The notes: generated from the letters alone by a model not told the origin. A stretch of DNA of 63,223 nucleotides from Antribacter soli (GCF_021568775.1 NZ_JAKGSG010000010.1:1-63223), one strand, 5' to 3'. Shown: positions 23,917-32,320, counted from the first letter of the stretch. Translations and numbers: made by a program.

Positions 23917-24510
23917 TCACGTCCCGGTGGGTGGGGGCTGCCGCGCTTCGGCAATGGACCTGAAGCGCTGAGCCTCTACATCGGCCCCGGCGACCAGCGA
24001 CGCAGTCCCCCCTGACAGAATCCGTGCCAGATCGTCCTCCTGGCACTTCGACTCCAATTCGGCCAGGCTGGAGAACGGCACCAGTCCAACTGGCCAGGGC
24101 CAGAGGCGAGCTGTTTCCATCGCCCTCTTCAACGTGACCTTTAGGACACTGCCACCATCGCCATCCCTCGCCGTCATCATTGCATAATCCGCGACGACAA
24201 TCCCTTGTGTCAAGAATGTGGCAAGCTCGCCCTTCTCAAATAGTATCGTGCCAAGTAACCAGCTTGCTGCGTGACCTTCTGAGATCACGTCGCGCTGAAA
24301 CTCGCCGCCTTGATGCCTTGACAATGCGGCACGAACACCGCGATCGACGAGATTGTAATCGCTCCCGAGCTCGAATCCCTCTGCAATTGCACCCAACGCG
24401 CCACCCCAACGAATTGCAGTGGCGCAGCACAGTGCGCCGGCATCACCCGCACTCAGAGAATCAATATCATTACGACCTGGCTTCAATGTACTCCACCCTT
24501 GGAATCGCAT
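23917..24510 (-). CDS. Hypothetical element-borne protein
   Basis: A 197-aa protein from ATG 24510. The composition is balanced and the DNA is visibly less GC-rich than the flanks, so it looks like recently acquired coding sequence. It reads ELGSDYNLVDRGVRAALSRH ... GELATFLTQGIVVADYAMM ... PWPVGLVPFSSLAELESKCQ. There is no signal peptide or membrane helix. I recognise no family. Its start overlaps the end of the upstream same-strand gene by 28 bp, so the two are probably translationally coupled. Confidence 0.6.
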   Translation of the reverse strand: MRFQGWSTLKPGRNDIDSLSAGDAGALCCATAIRWGGALGAIAEGFELGSDYNLVDRGVRAALSRHQGGEFQRDVISEGHAASWLLGTILFEKGELATFLTQGIVVADYAMMTARDGDGGSVLKVTLKRAMETARLWPWPVGLVPFSSLAELESKCQEDDLARILSGGTASLVAGADVEAQRFRSIAEARQPPPTGT

Positions 24511-24956
24511 TCGGAACCACTGTTTGTTGTGCTTGTAGAAGAGCCGTCAGGATGGGCGCGGTCATTCTTCAGCCCGATGCCATAGCCATCGACGCTGTCC
24601 CACAGGACGTGCGCGGCTCCAGCGATGACGGCGCCACGCACGACGTCCATCAGTCCGGCCTCGCTCGTGTGCGGGTACCACTCGACGAACGAATCGGGCA
24701 GGAACGAGACGTCGACGCCAGCCTCCTCCGCCGCGGCGATCATCAGGTCGACGACGGTGTCGAACTGATGGACTTCGAGCGACGGCGAGCCGCCATCGGG
24801 CAGCTCGAACCTCGCGCTCGCCCACCGATCGCCGGCGGAACGGTGCACGGAGCGCGCGCCGAGTTCCTGCGCTGTCAGGCGCTCGATAGCACGTCCAATG
24901 ACATCGTCGGGGGTCTCGTCCCGGAGCGCGGAGAGCCAGCCGATGGAGTAGACCAC
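24483..24956 (-). CDS. Hypothetical protein paired with the 23917-24510 gene
   Basis: A 157-aa protein from GTG 24956. It reads YSIGWLSALRDETPDDVIGR ... HQFDTVVDLMIAAAEEAGVD ... AAHVLWDSVDGYGIGLKND, with an acidic helical profile and no membrane segment. Family unknown to me. It overlaps the next gene on its strand by 28 bp and sits back-to-back with the relaxase gene (93 bp between starts). Two small overlapping unknown genes on an element resemble toxin-antitoxin or effector-immunity layouts, but nothing in the sequence proves that. Confidence 0.6.
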   Translation of the reverse strand: MVYSIGWLSALRDETPDDVIGRAIERLTAQELGARSVHRSAGDRWASARFELPDGGSPSLEVHQFDTVVDLMIAAAEEAGVDVSFLPDSFVEWYPHTSEAGLMDVVRGAVIAGAAHVLWDSVDGYGIGLKNDRAHPDGSSTSTTNSGSECDSKGGVH

Positions 24957-25019
24957 GGCGGCACCGTACCGCGGACCCTCGGTGCCATCCTGGCTCGACG
25001 CGGAGCCTCGGTGCTGGCT

Positions 25020-25044
25020 GCACACCTCCCTGGTGGAGGTGTGC
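25020..25044 (+). promoter_or_regulatory. Hairpin that sequesters the relaxase ribosome site; possible oriT part
   Basis: GCACACCTCC (25020-25029) pairs perfectly with 25035-25044 around CTGGT. The 3' arm contains GGAGG, the ribosome site of the relaxase gene whose ATG is at 25050. Folding would hide that site. Inverted repeats immediately beside relaxase genes are also often part of oriT. The two roles are not exclusive; both are inferred. Confidence 0.55.
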
Positions 25045-25049
25045 GCACC

Positions 25050-28000
25050 ATGACCGTCTCGATCAACGTGATGTCCGCAGGCGCGGGCTATCAGTACTTC
25101 ATGTCGTCGGTCGCCGCTGGCGACGGGGACCGGTCGATGTCGACGCCGCTGACGCGTTACTACACCGAGACGGGCACGCCGCCCGGGCGGTGGACCGGGT
25201 CGGGGGTCGCGGCGCTCGGCGACGATGCACACCGGCTGCGGGAGGGGGACGTCGTCCTCGAGGAGCAGATGGCTCACCTCGTCGGCAAGGGCGTCGATCC
25301 GATGACGGGCGCCCACCTCGGGCGGGCGTTCCCGGTCTACGGGGTGGGCGACGGTGCCAAGCGTCGCCCGGTCGCGGGGTACGACTTCACGTTTTCCGTC
25401 CCCAAGGCGGCCTCGGTCCTGTGGGCGGTGGCCGACGCCGGGACGCAGCAGCTCATCGTCGACGTGCATCACGCTGCGGTGCGGGACGTCATCGACTTCA
25501 TGGAGCGTGAGCTTGCCGCGACGCGGGTCGGGGTGGCTGCCGGGGACGGTGCGGTCGCGCAGGTCGACGTCGCCGGGCTCGTCGGGATGGCGTTCGACCA
25601 CTACGACTCCCGGGCAGGCGACCCGCACCTGCACACCCATGTCGTGATCTCGAACAAGGTCATGACCGTCTTGGACGGGCGGTGGCGGTCTCTCGACGGA
25701 CGCCCGCTGTTTGCTGCGACCGTCGCCTTGTCGGAACTGCACGAGGCGCTGTTCGCCGACAGGCTCACCAGTGCCCTCGGGGTCCAGTGGGAGGCGCGGG
25801 ACCGGGGCCGCGACCGTAACCCGGTCTGGGCCATCACCGGGATGCCCGACGAGACGCTCCAGGAGTTCTCCACCCGATCCCGCCGGATCGATGAGCGCGC
25901 GGACGAGCTGATCGACCAGTACACGGCCGATCACGGGCGGCGCCCGGCGCGGAACACGATCACGAAGCTGCGCGCCCGGGCCACGCTCGAGACCCGGCCT
26001 GCCAAGCATGTCCAGTCCCTGGCCCACCTGACCGAGCGGTGGCGCGCCCGGGCCTCGCGCGTGCTCGGCCGCGACTCGACCCAGTGGGCGTCGGACCTCG
26101 TGTCTGGCCCGCCTGCCAGGGTGTTCCGGGCCGACGACGTCCCGCTCGACATGGTCACCAAGATCGGGCACGCCGTTGTGACCGTGGTGGGAGAGAAGCG
26201 CTCGACCTGGCGCCGCTGGAACCTGTACGCCGAGGCCGCCCGGCAGACGATGGGCTGGCGGTTCGCCACCACCGCAGACAGGGAAGCGGTCCTCGGACTC
26301 ATCACTGACGCAGCCGAGAACGGCTCCTTGCTCCTCACCCCGCCCGACCTCGCCGCCACGCCGGTCGAGTTCCAGCGTCCCGACGGGTCGAGCATCTTCC
26401 GCCCGAAGGCGTCCGCCCTGTACTCCAGCGAACGGCTCCTCGCCGCGGAGGTGCGGCTCCTGGAGCGGGCCGGCACGCGCACGGCCCCCGTCGTCGGGCT
26501 GTCCGACGTCGAGCGCGCGACCAGCCGCCTGTACGACCGGCGGGCTCTGTCGGCCGAGCAGACTGGCGTCCTTGCGAAGATCGCCTTGTCCGCACGCCAG
26601 GTCGACCTGCTCGTCGGCCCGGCCGGAGCCGGTAAGACGACCGCGATGCGCGCCCTGCACGCCGCCTGGACCTCCCTGCACGGCGCCGACTCCGTCGTCG
26701 GACTTGCGCCCTCGGCCGCTGCGGCCGCGGTCCTCGCCGAGGAACTCGGCATCCCTTGCGAGAACACCGCCAAGTGGATCCACGAGCACGCCGAAGGCCG
26801 TATGCGGTTCAAGCCGGGGCAGCTCGTCATCATCGACGAGGCGACGCTGGCCGGCACCCTCAGCCTCGACCTCATTACCACCCGCGCAGCCCAGGCAGGG
26901 GTGAAGGTCCTGCTCGTCGGCGACCACGCCCAGCTGCAGTCCGTCGACGCCGGAGGTGTCTTCGCACTCCTTGCCCAAGCGCGCGACGCCGAAGACGGCG
27001 TGCCAGAGCTCACGCACGTGCACCGGTTCACCCACGAGTGGGAGAAGACCGCGTCGCTCGACCTGCGGCACGGGCGGGTCGAGGTCATCGACACCTACCT
27101 CGCCCACGACCGCGCCCGCGACGGACACCACGACCAGATGACCGACGCCGCCTACGCAGCCTGGCGCACCGACCTCGCCGCCGGGCGCCGCTCGATCCTC
27201 GTCACCGACAACAGCCAGACCGTCCGCGACCTCAACGAGCGCGCCCGCGCCGAACGCCTCCTGACGGGTGCCAGTGACCCAGGCCGGGCGGCGCGACTCG
27301 CCGACGGGACCGCCGCGTCCGCAGGAGACCTGGTCATCACGCGCCACAACGACCGTCGGTTGCGCACCCGCAACGGCGCCTGGGTCCGCAACGGCGACCG
27401 GTGGACCGTCCAGCGCGTCCACCGCGACGGGTCGATGGTCGTGCGCCGTGACGGCGCCGCCTATGGCGCCAGCGTCTTGCTGCCAGCCCGGTACGTGGCC
27501 GAGTACCTCGACCTGGGCTACGCCATCACCGCCCATCGCGCCCAGGGCGTCACCGTCGACACCGCTCACGTCCTGGTCACTTCCACGACCACCAGGGAGA
27601 ACCTGTACGTCGGCCTCACCCGCGGCCGTGACGCGAACCTCGCCTACATCGCCACCGATGCGCACACCGACGGTCCGACGGCGGACGACCACGCGGAGCC
27701 GACGGCGGCCCATGTCCTGGCGCGGGTGCTCCGCACCAGCGGCATCGAGCTCTCGGCGACCGAGACCATGCGGGCCGAGCAGGACCGGTACCGCTCGATC
27801 GCTCAGCTCGCCGCCGAGTACGAGACCATCGCGGCCGAGGCACAGCGTGACCGCTGGGCGGACCTGGTCTACGCCAGCGACCTGGAACCCGACAAGGTCG
27901 ACAGCATCGTCGGTTCACCGGCGTTCGGCGCGCTGACCGCCGAACTCCGCCGCGCCGAGGCGGTCGGCTACGACGTCGACGCGCTTCTGCCTGACGCAGC

Positions 28001-28520
28001 CGCCGGCGCCCCGCTCGACGACGCCGCCGACCCCGCCGCCGTGCTCCACTATCGCGCCGCGCGCCTCACCAGCGGACCTGCGCGGAACAGCCCCTGGCGG
28101 CAGGCATACCCTCAGCAGCGGCTCATCGCCGGGCTCGTCCCAGAGGCGCAAGGCCAGATGACGCGCGAGATGCGCCAGGCGCTGGCCGACAGAGCCCAAC
28201 TCATCGACCAGCGCGCGCGGTCCCTCGTCGACCACGCGATCCGCGACCGCGAACCCTGGATCGTCGCGCTCGGAGTGCCGCCCGACCGCCTGGGCGACCG
28301 CCATGCGTGGACCGCGGCGGCGGTCACAGTCGCGGCGTACCGCGACCGCTACGGCATCACGACACCCCGGCCGCTCGGGGGCGAGGTGGCTACCGATTCC
28401 CAAGCGCTCGACGCGGCCCGCGCCGCCCGAGCGCTGCAGGTGGCCCGCACGAGTGAGCCCGCCCAGCGGGCGACGCGCGAGTACGACCACGGTCGCGGTC
28501 ACAGTCGGCCGTCCCTGTAG
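25050..28520 (+). CDS. MobF-family conjugative relaxase-helicase (TraA/TrwC-like)
   Basis: A 1156-aa protein. The N-terminal TrwC relaxase domain (about 1-300) has tyrosines near the start (GAGYQYF), YDFTFSVPKAASVLWAV, and the metal-binding triad in DPHLHTHVVISN (His 193, 195, 197). It nicks one strand at oriT and stays bound. The helicase domain (about 490-860) has Walker A GPAGAGKTT near residue 522, Walker B LVIIDEATL near 591, and late motifs GYAITAHRAQGVTVD and NLYVGLTRGRD. The C-terminal 280 residues are helical and specific to actinobacterial TraA proteins. ATG 25050 follows GGAGG in a hairpin. Intact and probably functional. Confidence 0.93.
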   Translation: MTVSINVMSAGAGYQYFMSSVAAGDGDRSMSTPLTRYYTETGTPPGRWTGSGVAALGDDAHRLREGDVVLEEQMAHLVGKGVDPMTGAHLGRAFPVYGVGDGAKRRPVAGYDFTFSVPKAASVLWAVADAGTQQLIVDVHHAAVRDVIDFMERELAATRVGVAAGDGAVAQVDVAGLVGMAFDHYDSRAGDPHLHTHVVISNKVMTVLDGRWRSLDGRPLFAATVALSELHEALFADRLTSALGVQWEARDRGRDRNPVWAITGMPDETLQEFSTRSRRIDERADELIDQYTADHGRRPARNTITKLRARATLETRPAKHVQSLAHLTERWRARASRVLGRDSTQWASDLVSGPPARVFRADDVPLDMVTKIGHAVVTVVGEKRSTWRRWNLYAEAARQTMGWRFATTADREAVLGLITDAAENGSLLLTPPDLAATPVEFQRPDGSSIFRPKASALYSSERLLAAEVRLLERAGTRTAPVVGLSDVERATSRLYDRRALSAEQTGVLAKIALSARQVDLLVGPAGAGKTTAMRALHAAWTSLHGADSVVGLAPSAAAAAVLAEELGIPCENTAKWIHEHAEGRMRFKPGQLVIIDEATLAGTLSLDLITTRAAQAGVKVLLVGDHAQLQSVDAGGVFALLAQARDAEDGVPELTHVHRFTHEWEKTASLDLRHGRVEVIDTYLAHDRARDGHHDQMTDAAYAAWRTDLAAGRRSILVTDNSQTVRDLNERARAERLLTGASDPGRAARLADGTAASAGDLVITRHNDRRLRTRNGAWVRNGDRWTVQRVHRDGSMVVRRDGAAYGASVLLPARYVAEYLDLGYAITAHRAQGVTVDTAHVLVTSTTTRENLYVGLTRGRDANLAYIATDAHTDGPTADDHAEPTAAHVLARVLRTSGIELSATETMRAEQDRYRSIAQLAAEYETIAAEAQRDRWADLVYASDLEPDKVDSIVGSPAFGALTAELRRAEAVGYDVDALLPDAAAGAPLDDAADPAAVLHYRAARLTSGPARNSPWRQAYPQQRLIAGLVPEAQGQMTREMRQALADRAQLIDQRARSLVDHAIRDREPWIVALGVPPDRLGDRHAWTAAAVTVAAYRDRYGITTPRPLGGEVATDSQALDAARAARALQVARTSEPAQRATREYDHGRGHSRPSL

Positions 28521-28611
28521 CCGCTGGCTCACGATCGGAGTCGCCCGGTCATGCGAGAGGAGCCCCCGAGCGGCATCCGTCAAATAGACTTGCGTTGCGA
28601 GGAACTGCAGA

Positions 28612-29397
28612 ATGAACCGTCATGGCGATTGGGTGACTGCGCGGAAGGACCGTAGGATCTCCACCGTGCGCGCTGGGAAATCGAGTGGACCGGGGGAACG
28701 GGCCGATGTCCGTGAAGGGGCACGGCGTGTTGGCGTACCGCTCGAAGAGAAGAAGCTGACCGATGCATTGGTCCGCCAAGCTCGGACAGTTATCCGGCCG
28801 GGCGCAGGGCGATCCATTTTTGTAATCGAAGAAGTACCTATCGGCGCGGGCAGGCCTGATATCGTGCTTGCTTCCGTCAGCCCCGCCGCATTTGCTGCGT
28901 TTAGACGTTCTGGGCTCCGTATATCGTCCCCGACGGCGGCCCGAGTGCTGGATCCGCAACTACTCGATCATCAGGTCGGTGTGAGCGAGGCCTACGTCAG
29001 ATCGCTCCGCAAACAGCTAACTGATGCCGGTTGGGGAGACGCGTCAGCGATTAGATTCTCGCAAACTGTCGGGGAAAGCCTTGCGATCGAGGCAAAAATT
29101 AAGGACTGGCGGCGAGCGGTTCATCAGGTATCCAAGTTTAGAGGCCTATTTGACCGCGCCGCAGTGCTCATGCCAGAACGGGACATGCCAGCGGACTCGG
29201 CGGCCGTTTTCGAATTCTATGAGTGTGGCCTACTGTTTGACGCTGGTCAAGGCGTGGAATGGCGTCGGGGATCGGTGGCTAGGCCCCCAGGAACTTGGGC
29301 CCGACTGTGGCTGTTAGAACTCATGGTTAGGGGCCTTGAAACGGGAACTGCCTATCTGGCCACCTCGCGCCGAAAAGCTGATACGGCGAGTTCATAG
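28612..29397 (+). CDS. PD-(D/E)XK-like nuclease protein of the cargo block
   Basis: A 261-aa protein from ATG 28612 with GAGGAA about 8 bases upstream. An N-terminal helical part leads to IFVIEEVPIGAGRPDIVLAS (Asp about 83) and, 75 residues later, SLAIEAKIKDWRRAVHQVSKF (Glu about 160, Lys about 162). Asp, then E-x-K in a strand followed by a helix with a basic face, is the core of PD-(D/E)XK nucleases such as restriction and repair enzymes. Between them, a stretch with VSEAYVRSLRKQL looks like a small helical insert. DNA cleavage is predicted from the motif only. The 3' end overlaps the convergent gene by 46 bp; base composition is lower in GC than the backbone. Confidence 0.6.
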   Translation: MNRHGDWVTARKDRRISTVRAGKSSGPGERADVREGARRVGVPLEEKKLTDALVRQARTVIRPGAGRSIFVIEEVPIGAGRPDIVLASVSPAAFAAFRRSGLRISSPTAARVLDPQLLDHQVGVSEAYVRSLRKQLTDAGWGDASAIRFSQTVGESLAIEAKIKDWRRAVHQVSKFRGLFDRAAVLMPERDMPADSAAVFEFYECGLLFDAGQGVEWRRGSVARPPGTWARLWLLELMVRGLETGTAYLATSRRKADTASS

Positions 29398-30515
29398 CTC
29401 TCAATCCGAGCCCGGTGGCGCGGATCCAGTGCGAGACCGGCACTTGCGAGCATTTCAAACGTCCTTCGAGCGTGCTGCAAACGTGCCTGAAGGGCGTCGA
29501 GTCGTTCGCTGGTGGATGTAATACTGCCGAGCGCAAACACGTCCCTTGAGAGGCCTACAAGGTGCAATACCTGCGCCTGTGGATTCGTGAGTGACGAGAA
29601 GTCACGATTTTCAAACTCGGCGAGGATGGGCTGTGCAAACACCTGCTCACGCAGCTGAGTCCGGTTGTAGATGTCCCCAGCTTCATTGTAGCGAAGGTCC
29701 GACAATAGCCCAGGGGCGTAAACTCGTGGTACGGCGGGCGCGCCGCCAGCCCGCTGCTCGCTGTACCGCTCGACGCCAAACTGGCGCAGACCATATGTCC
29801 AACCGGCGGCCACGGCCGTTGCTCCAGCCGCGATTCCTAGTAGACCGTCGACGTCAGCGTAACCCCAATAGAGTTGGTATTCATTCACGACCGCAAGCGT
29901 ATAGATCAACCGCAGCAGGTTTGTCAATGCCAAGTTCTCCCAAGGGAGAGGCGGGTAGGAAGGGAGCCGGCGGCTGACGATCACGTAGAACCCTTGAACA
30001 TCCAAGGTTGTTAAGGCGTCGAGCCAGTCGGCTACGCGGTCCCAATCGGAGAGTGTTGACTCGTCTATCGCAAGAGTTGCGATTGCGCCTGAGACCCACT
30101 CTTGCTGAGCGGTGCGGGCAAGTTGGACCGACAGTGGCACCCAATAGTCGACCAACGATCGATGGAATGGTGCCGGTGCGATCCAGGGCCCAGGTACTCC
30201 GGATCTCTCGTTGATCGATCGGACGTCTCCGACGATGCTCGCAAGGTCAGATGCGGTTAGCGCCCAGTGCAAATTGGAAAAGCGAAGCCCTTGGGCTTCG
30301 TGATGCCGAAGTTGCCCCTGCGGGTTCGTTGAGTAAATGTAGGACTGCGGGTCGATGAGGACCCTCGTTCCTGTCATCGACACCGTCCTGGCGGTGTCGA
30401 TGAGAGTCGCAACATCCTCATGCCCCGGGCTCAGGATTACGCCGGAAATGGCGCCGTCCCTTATGCATTCCCAGATTTTGGTGGATTTCCCATAACCATG
30501 TTGTATGTAGAACAT
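29352..30515 (-). CDS. Unknown protein coupled to the kinase gene
   Basis: A 387-aa cytosolic protein I do not recognise. The first 260 residues alternate strands and helices in a way that suggests a TIM-barrel-like fold: ISGVILSPGHEDVATLIDTAR, TRVLIDPQSYIY, GPWIAPAPFHRSLVDYW, GAIATLAIDES, GFYVIVSRRLP, YQLYWGYADVDGLLGIAAG. The last 130 are helical (QAQVLHLVGLSRDVFALGS ... RRTFEMLASAGLALD). Its ATG overlaps the kinase stop by one base (TGATG-type), so both proteins are made together. A substrate or effector of the kinase is a reasonable guess, no more. Confidence 0.6.
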   Translation of the reverse strand: MFYIQHGYGKSTKIWECIRDGAISGVILSPGHEDVATLIDTARTVSMTGTRVLIDPQSYIYSTNPQGQLRHHEAQGLRFSNLHWALTASDLASIVGDVRSINERSGVPGPWIAPAPFHRSLVDYWVPLSVQLARTAQQEWVSGAIATLAIDESTLSDWDRVADWLDALTTLDVQGFYVIVSRRLPSYPPLPWENLALTNLLRLIYTLAVVNEYQLYWGYADVDGLLGIAAGATAVAAGWTYGLRQFGVERYSEQRAGGAPAVPRVYAPGLLSDLRYNEAGDIYNRTQLREQVFAQPILAEFENRDFSSLTNPQAQVLHLVGLSRDVFALGSITSTSERLDALQARLQHARRTFEMLASAGLALDPRHRARIESYELAVSAFRREVAR

Positions 30516-31372
30516 CAGCTTCCTGAACCTAGCGCCTTTAGGGCTCGCTGGACGGACCGGTAGCGGCCGCTCTGATGGGGTGCAAGTAGGCGCGGGATCA
30601 ATTCCCGCAGTCCAGCGGGGAGATTGAACGAGTCTAGGACCGTCGCGTCAAAGGAGGTCAACTGTTCGATGTGCCCGGTGCCAGGCTGCCTGAAGGGGTG
30701 GTAGCCCATGACGGATTCTGCGACTACTATGCCGACCTGAAATAGATCCGTGCGAAAGTCAATCGTGGTATTTCGCCGCATCTGATACTGTTCGGGTGCT
30801 GCGTAGTATTGTGTTCCCGGTCCGACGAGTTGAGAGTTGGTTACCGGATACATTTCCGTCAAGAGTGCTATCCCGAGGTCCGCAAGGACGACGGTCCCGT
30901 CCGACAAGTAGCCGATGTTGTCTGGCTTGATGTCCCGGTGGACAATGCCCTGGGCCCACATCGCGTCCACCGCAAGAAGGAGCGACCTCGCGAGATCGGC
31001 GGCCTCTGTGTGTGAGAGAGGTCCGAGTCGAAGCCGTTGCTTGAGTGTGCCTCCCGCGAGGAGCGGCTCGGTGTACCAATAGCGCTCGGTCTCGCCGATC
31101 GTTCTCAGCTCGGGTCCGCTAACGAGCGTTGCCACATGAGGGCAGGTGGTTGCCTGCATTGCGGACATCTCGCGCTGGAAGCGCTCGATGGTGGTCGCCG
31201 CCTCGTCGTCGACCGAGTCAGGGTCTTGGAGGAGTACCTTCAGGGCGACGTCGGACGCCTTGTATGCGACTTTCTGTTGGCCCGCGCCAAGTGCCGGAAC
31301 CTCAATCGCGAACTCCGGGAAGGCGCGGATGACGTCGTCATCAGTCCAGGGGATCACGGGCATCCGTGCCAC
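30515..31372 (-). CDS. Ser/Thr protein kinase without membrane anchor
   Basis: A 285-aa protein consisting of little more than a Hanks-type kinase domain. Visible features are a glycine-loop-like LGAGQQKVAYKA, VALKVL (Lys45), VHRDIKPDNIGYL (Asp147, Asn152), a DLG in place of DFG (LADLGIAL, Asp165) and AAPEQYQ. All catalytic residues are kept. There is no transmembrane helix or PASTA repeat, unlike housekeeping PknB kinases. The start is GTG 31372 or ATG 31363. It leads a two-gene unit with the unknown protein at 29352-30515 on low-GC cargo DNA; cytosolic kinases on mobile elements often act in phage defence or stress signalling. Confidence 0.85.
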   Translation of the reverse strand: MARMPVIPWTDDDVIRAFPEFAIEVPALGAGQQKVAYKASDVALKVLLQDPDSVDDEAATTIERFQREMSAMQATTCPHVATLVSGPELRTIGETERYWYTEPLLAGGTLKQRLRLGPLSHTEAADLARSLLLAVDAMWAQGIVHRDIKPDNIGYLSDGTVVLADLGIALLTEMYPVTNSQLVGPGTQYYAAPEQYQMRRNTTIDFRTDLFQVGIVVAESVMGYHPFRQPGTGHIEQLTSFDATVLDSFNLPAGLRELIPRLLAPHQSGRYRSVQRALKALGSGS

Positions 31373-31563
31373 CGATGCTTCACGTTGCGAGGCTAGCCAT
31401 CCCGCACGCGTCTGTCCCCGTCGTTGAGGAAGGGGCGGGGTGAAGTTGCTTCCCGAGTGTCGGAGGATCGCTGTGTGCGCATCCGTGCCGGAGCCCCTGC
31501 GCGGGCGTCGAATGCACGGGCCGGGCCGCTAGGCTGCCCCAGTGCACAACCACACGAAGGGTC

Positions 31564-32016
31564 ATGCCGCGTAGGCGTCCCTCACAGCTCCGAGTGGAGC
31601 ACCCGTCGCTGTTCATGCGCCCGCCGATCAAGGTGCGGGATCTCCACCTGAGCGGCGGAGCGCGAGCAGCGGTTCGCCGGTATGAGCAGACCCACGGTCA
31701 GTGGCCAGGATTCACGTTGCGAGCCCTGGCTCGCTGGCAGGACGTCTCCAGACGCCCGCGGCTTGGCACCTGGGACGCGAGCGTGTGTCCGTGCCCGGCC
31801 TGCGAGTCTGGGGATCCGCCGGCGATTCGCGCCGAGATCGAGTTCCTGCTCCGTTCGGTCCCTCCGCGGGCCGGTCGTGAGCTGCGCCGCTTCGTCCAGG
31901 ACTGCGACGATCGGATCGTCAGTCTTCCAACGGCGCTGGCCAGGGGCGCTTGGTGGGGTGATCGGCTCCGTAGCGCCCCGTGGTGGACGAGGCGGAGCCT
32001 CTGGTATCCGTCGTGA
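31564..32016 (+). CDS. Hypothetical protein near the right end of the element
   Basis: A 150-aa basic protein containing MRPPIKVRDLHLSGGARAAV, QWPGFTLRALARWQDV, a CPCPACESGDPP segment with three cysteines, and ELRRFVQDCDDRIVSLPTALARGAWWGDR. The Cys cluster hints at metal binding. No family recognised. GC content returns to the backbone level here. It ends about 40 bp before the right-hand arm repeats. Confidence 0.5.
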   Translation: MPRRRPSQLRVEHPSLFMRPPIKVRDLHLSGGARAAVRRYEQTHGQWPGFTLRALARWQDVSRRPRLGTWDASVCPCPACESGDPPAIRAEIEFLLRSVPPRAGRELRRFVQDCDDRIVSLPTALARGAWWGDRLRSAPWWTRRSLWYPS

Positions 32017-32058
32017 CGGGCAGCAGGGGAAACAGCGCCCGCAATTGCGGTTCGAGTC

Positions 32059-32110
32059 GTGCCACGGATGTGCCACGGATTGGCCCTCGTGCCACGGGTA
32101 CGCCACGCGT
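32059..32110 (+). repeat. Right set of GTGCCACG repeats, probable integrase arm sites
   Basis: GTGCCACGGAT at 32059-32069 and 32070-32080 (directly adjacent), GTGCCACGGGT at 32089-32099 and ACGCCACGCGT at 32100-32110. They match the left set near 17626-17701, and both lie in the same orientation just inside the element ends. Confidence 0.6.
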
Positions 32111-32278
32111 TGAGCGAGTTCGGATGAGCGTTGTTGCGCGCCGTTGAGGAGCCTGCGAGACTGGCGCCGCGCGCACCCCAGGAACGGCAGGAACTCAACA
32201 CTCCTGCAGCCTCCGGGAGGGTCGCGCTGAACCGTAGAACCGCGCCTCGGCGGGTGGCCCGGGAGAGCCAATCTCCTG

Positions 32279-32316
32279 GAGAAGGTCGGGGGTTCGAATC
32301 CCCCTGGCTCCACCCG
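32279..32316 (+). repeat. attR, 38-bp attachment repeat
   Basis: Identical to 17500-17537. Here it is only the 3' tRNA half, preceded by unrelated sequence (AATCTCCTG), so no functional tRNA is formed. It marks the right border with the chromosome. Confidence 0.92.
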
Positions 32317-32320
32317 AGAG

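Larger units (their letters stand above)
17500..32316. mobile_element. Integrative mobilizable element in tRNA-Ala (about 14.8 kb)
   Basis: A 38-bp direct repeat of the tRNA 3' end borders the region (17500-17537 and 32279-32316). Inside the left end lie xis and int in the usual order. The interior carries VapBC, metabolic genes, a MobF relaxase and lower-GC cargo. There is a relaxase but no visible coupling ATPase, VirB4 or replication initiator, so mobilization would depend on a helper element. The integrase has a substitution at a catalytic Arg, so the element may now be fixed. Boundaries are seen directly; the mobility class is inference. Confidence 0.9.

Noticed and set aside
25020-25044. 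Transcription terminator
   Set aside because: The hairpin is 6 bases from a start codon and contains its ribosome site; no gene on the plus strand ends just before it.
24180-25049. N-terminal extension of the relaxase frame
   Set aside because: Sequence before 25050 has no relaxase similarity and crosses two minus-strand genes. ATG 25050 has a ribosome site and starts the TrwC fold.
31582-32313. Long minus-strand frame beginning MEPGGFEPPTFS
   Set aside because: The opening is the antisense translation of a tRNA T-arm copy (attR). This is a well-known false protein; the rest is Arg/Pro-rich shadow opposite the 31564-32016 gene.
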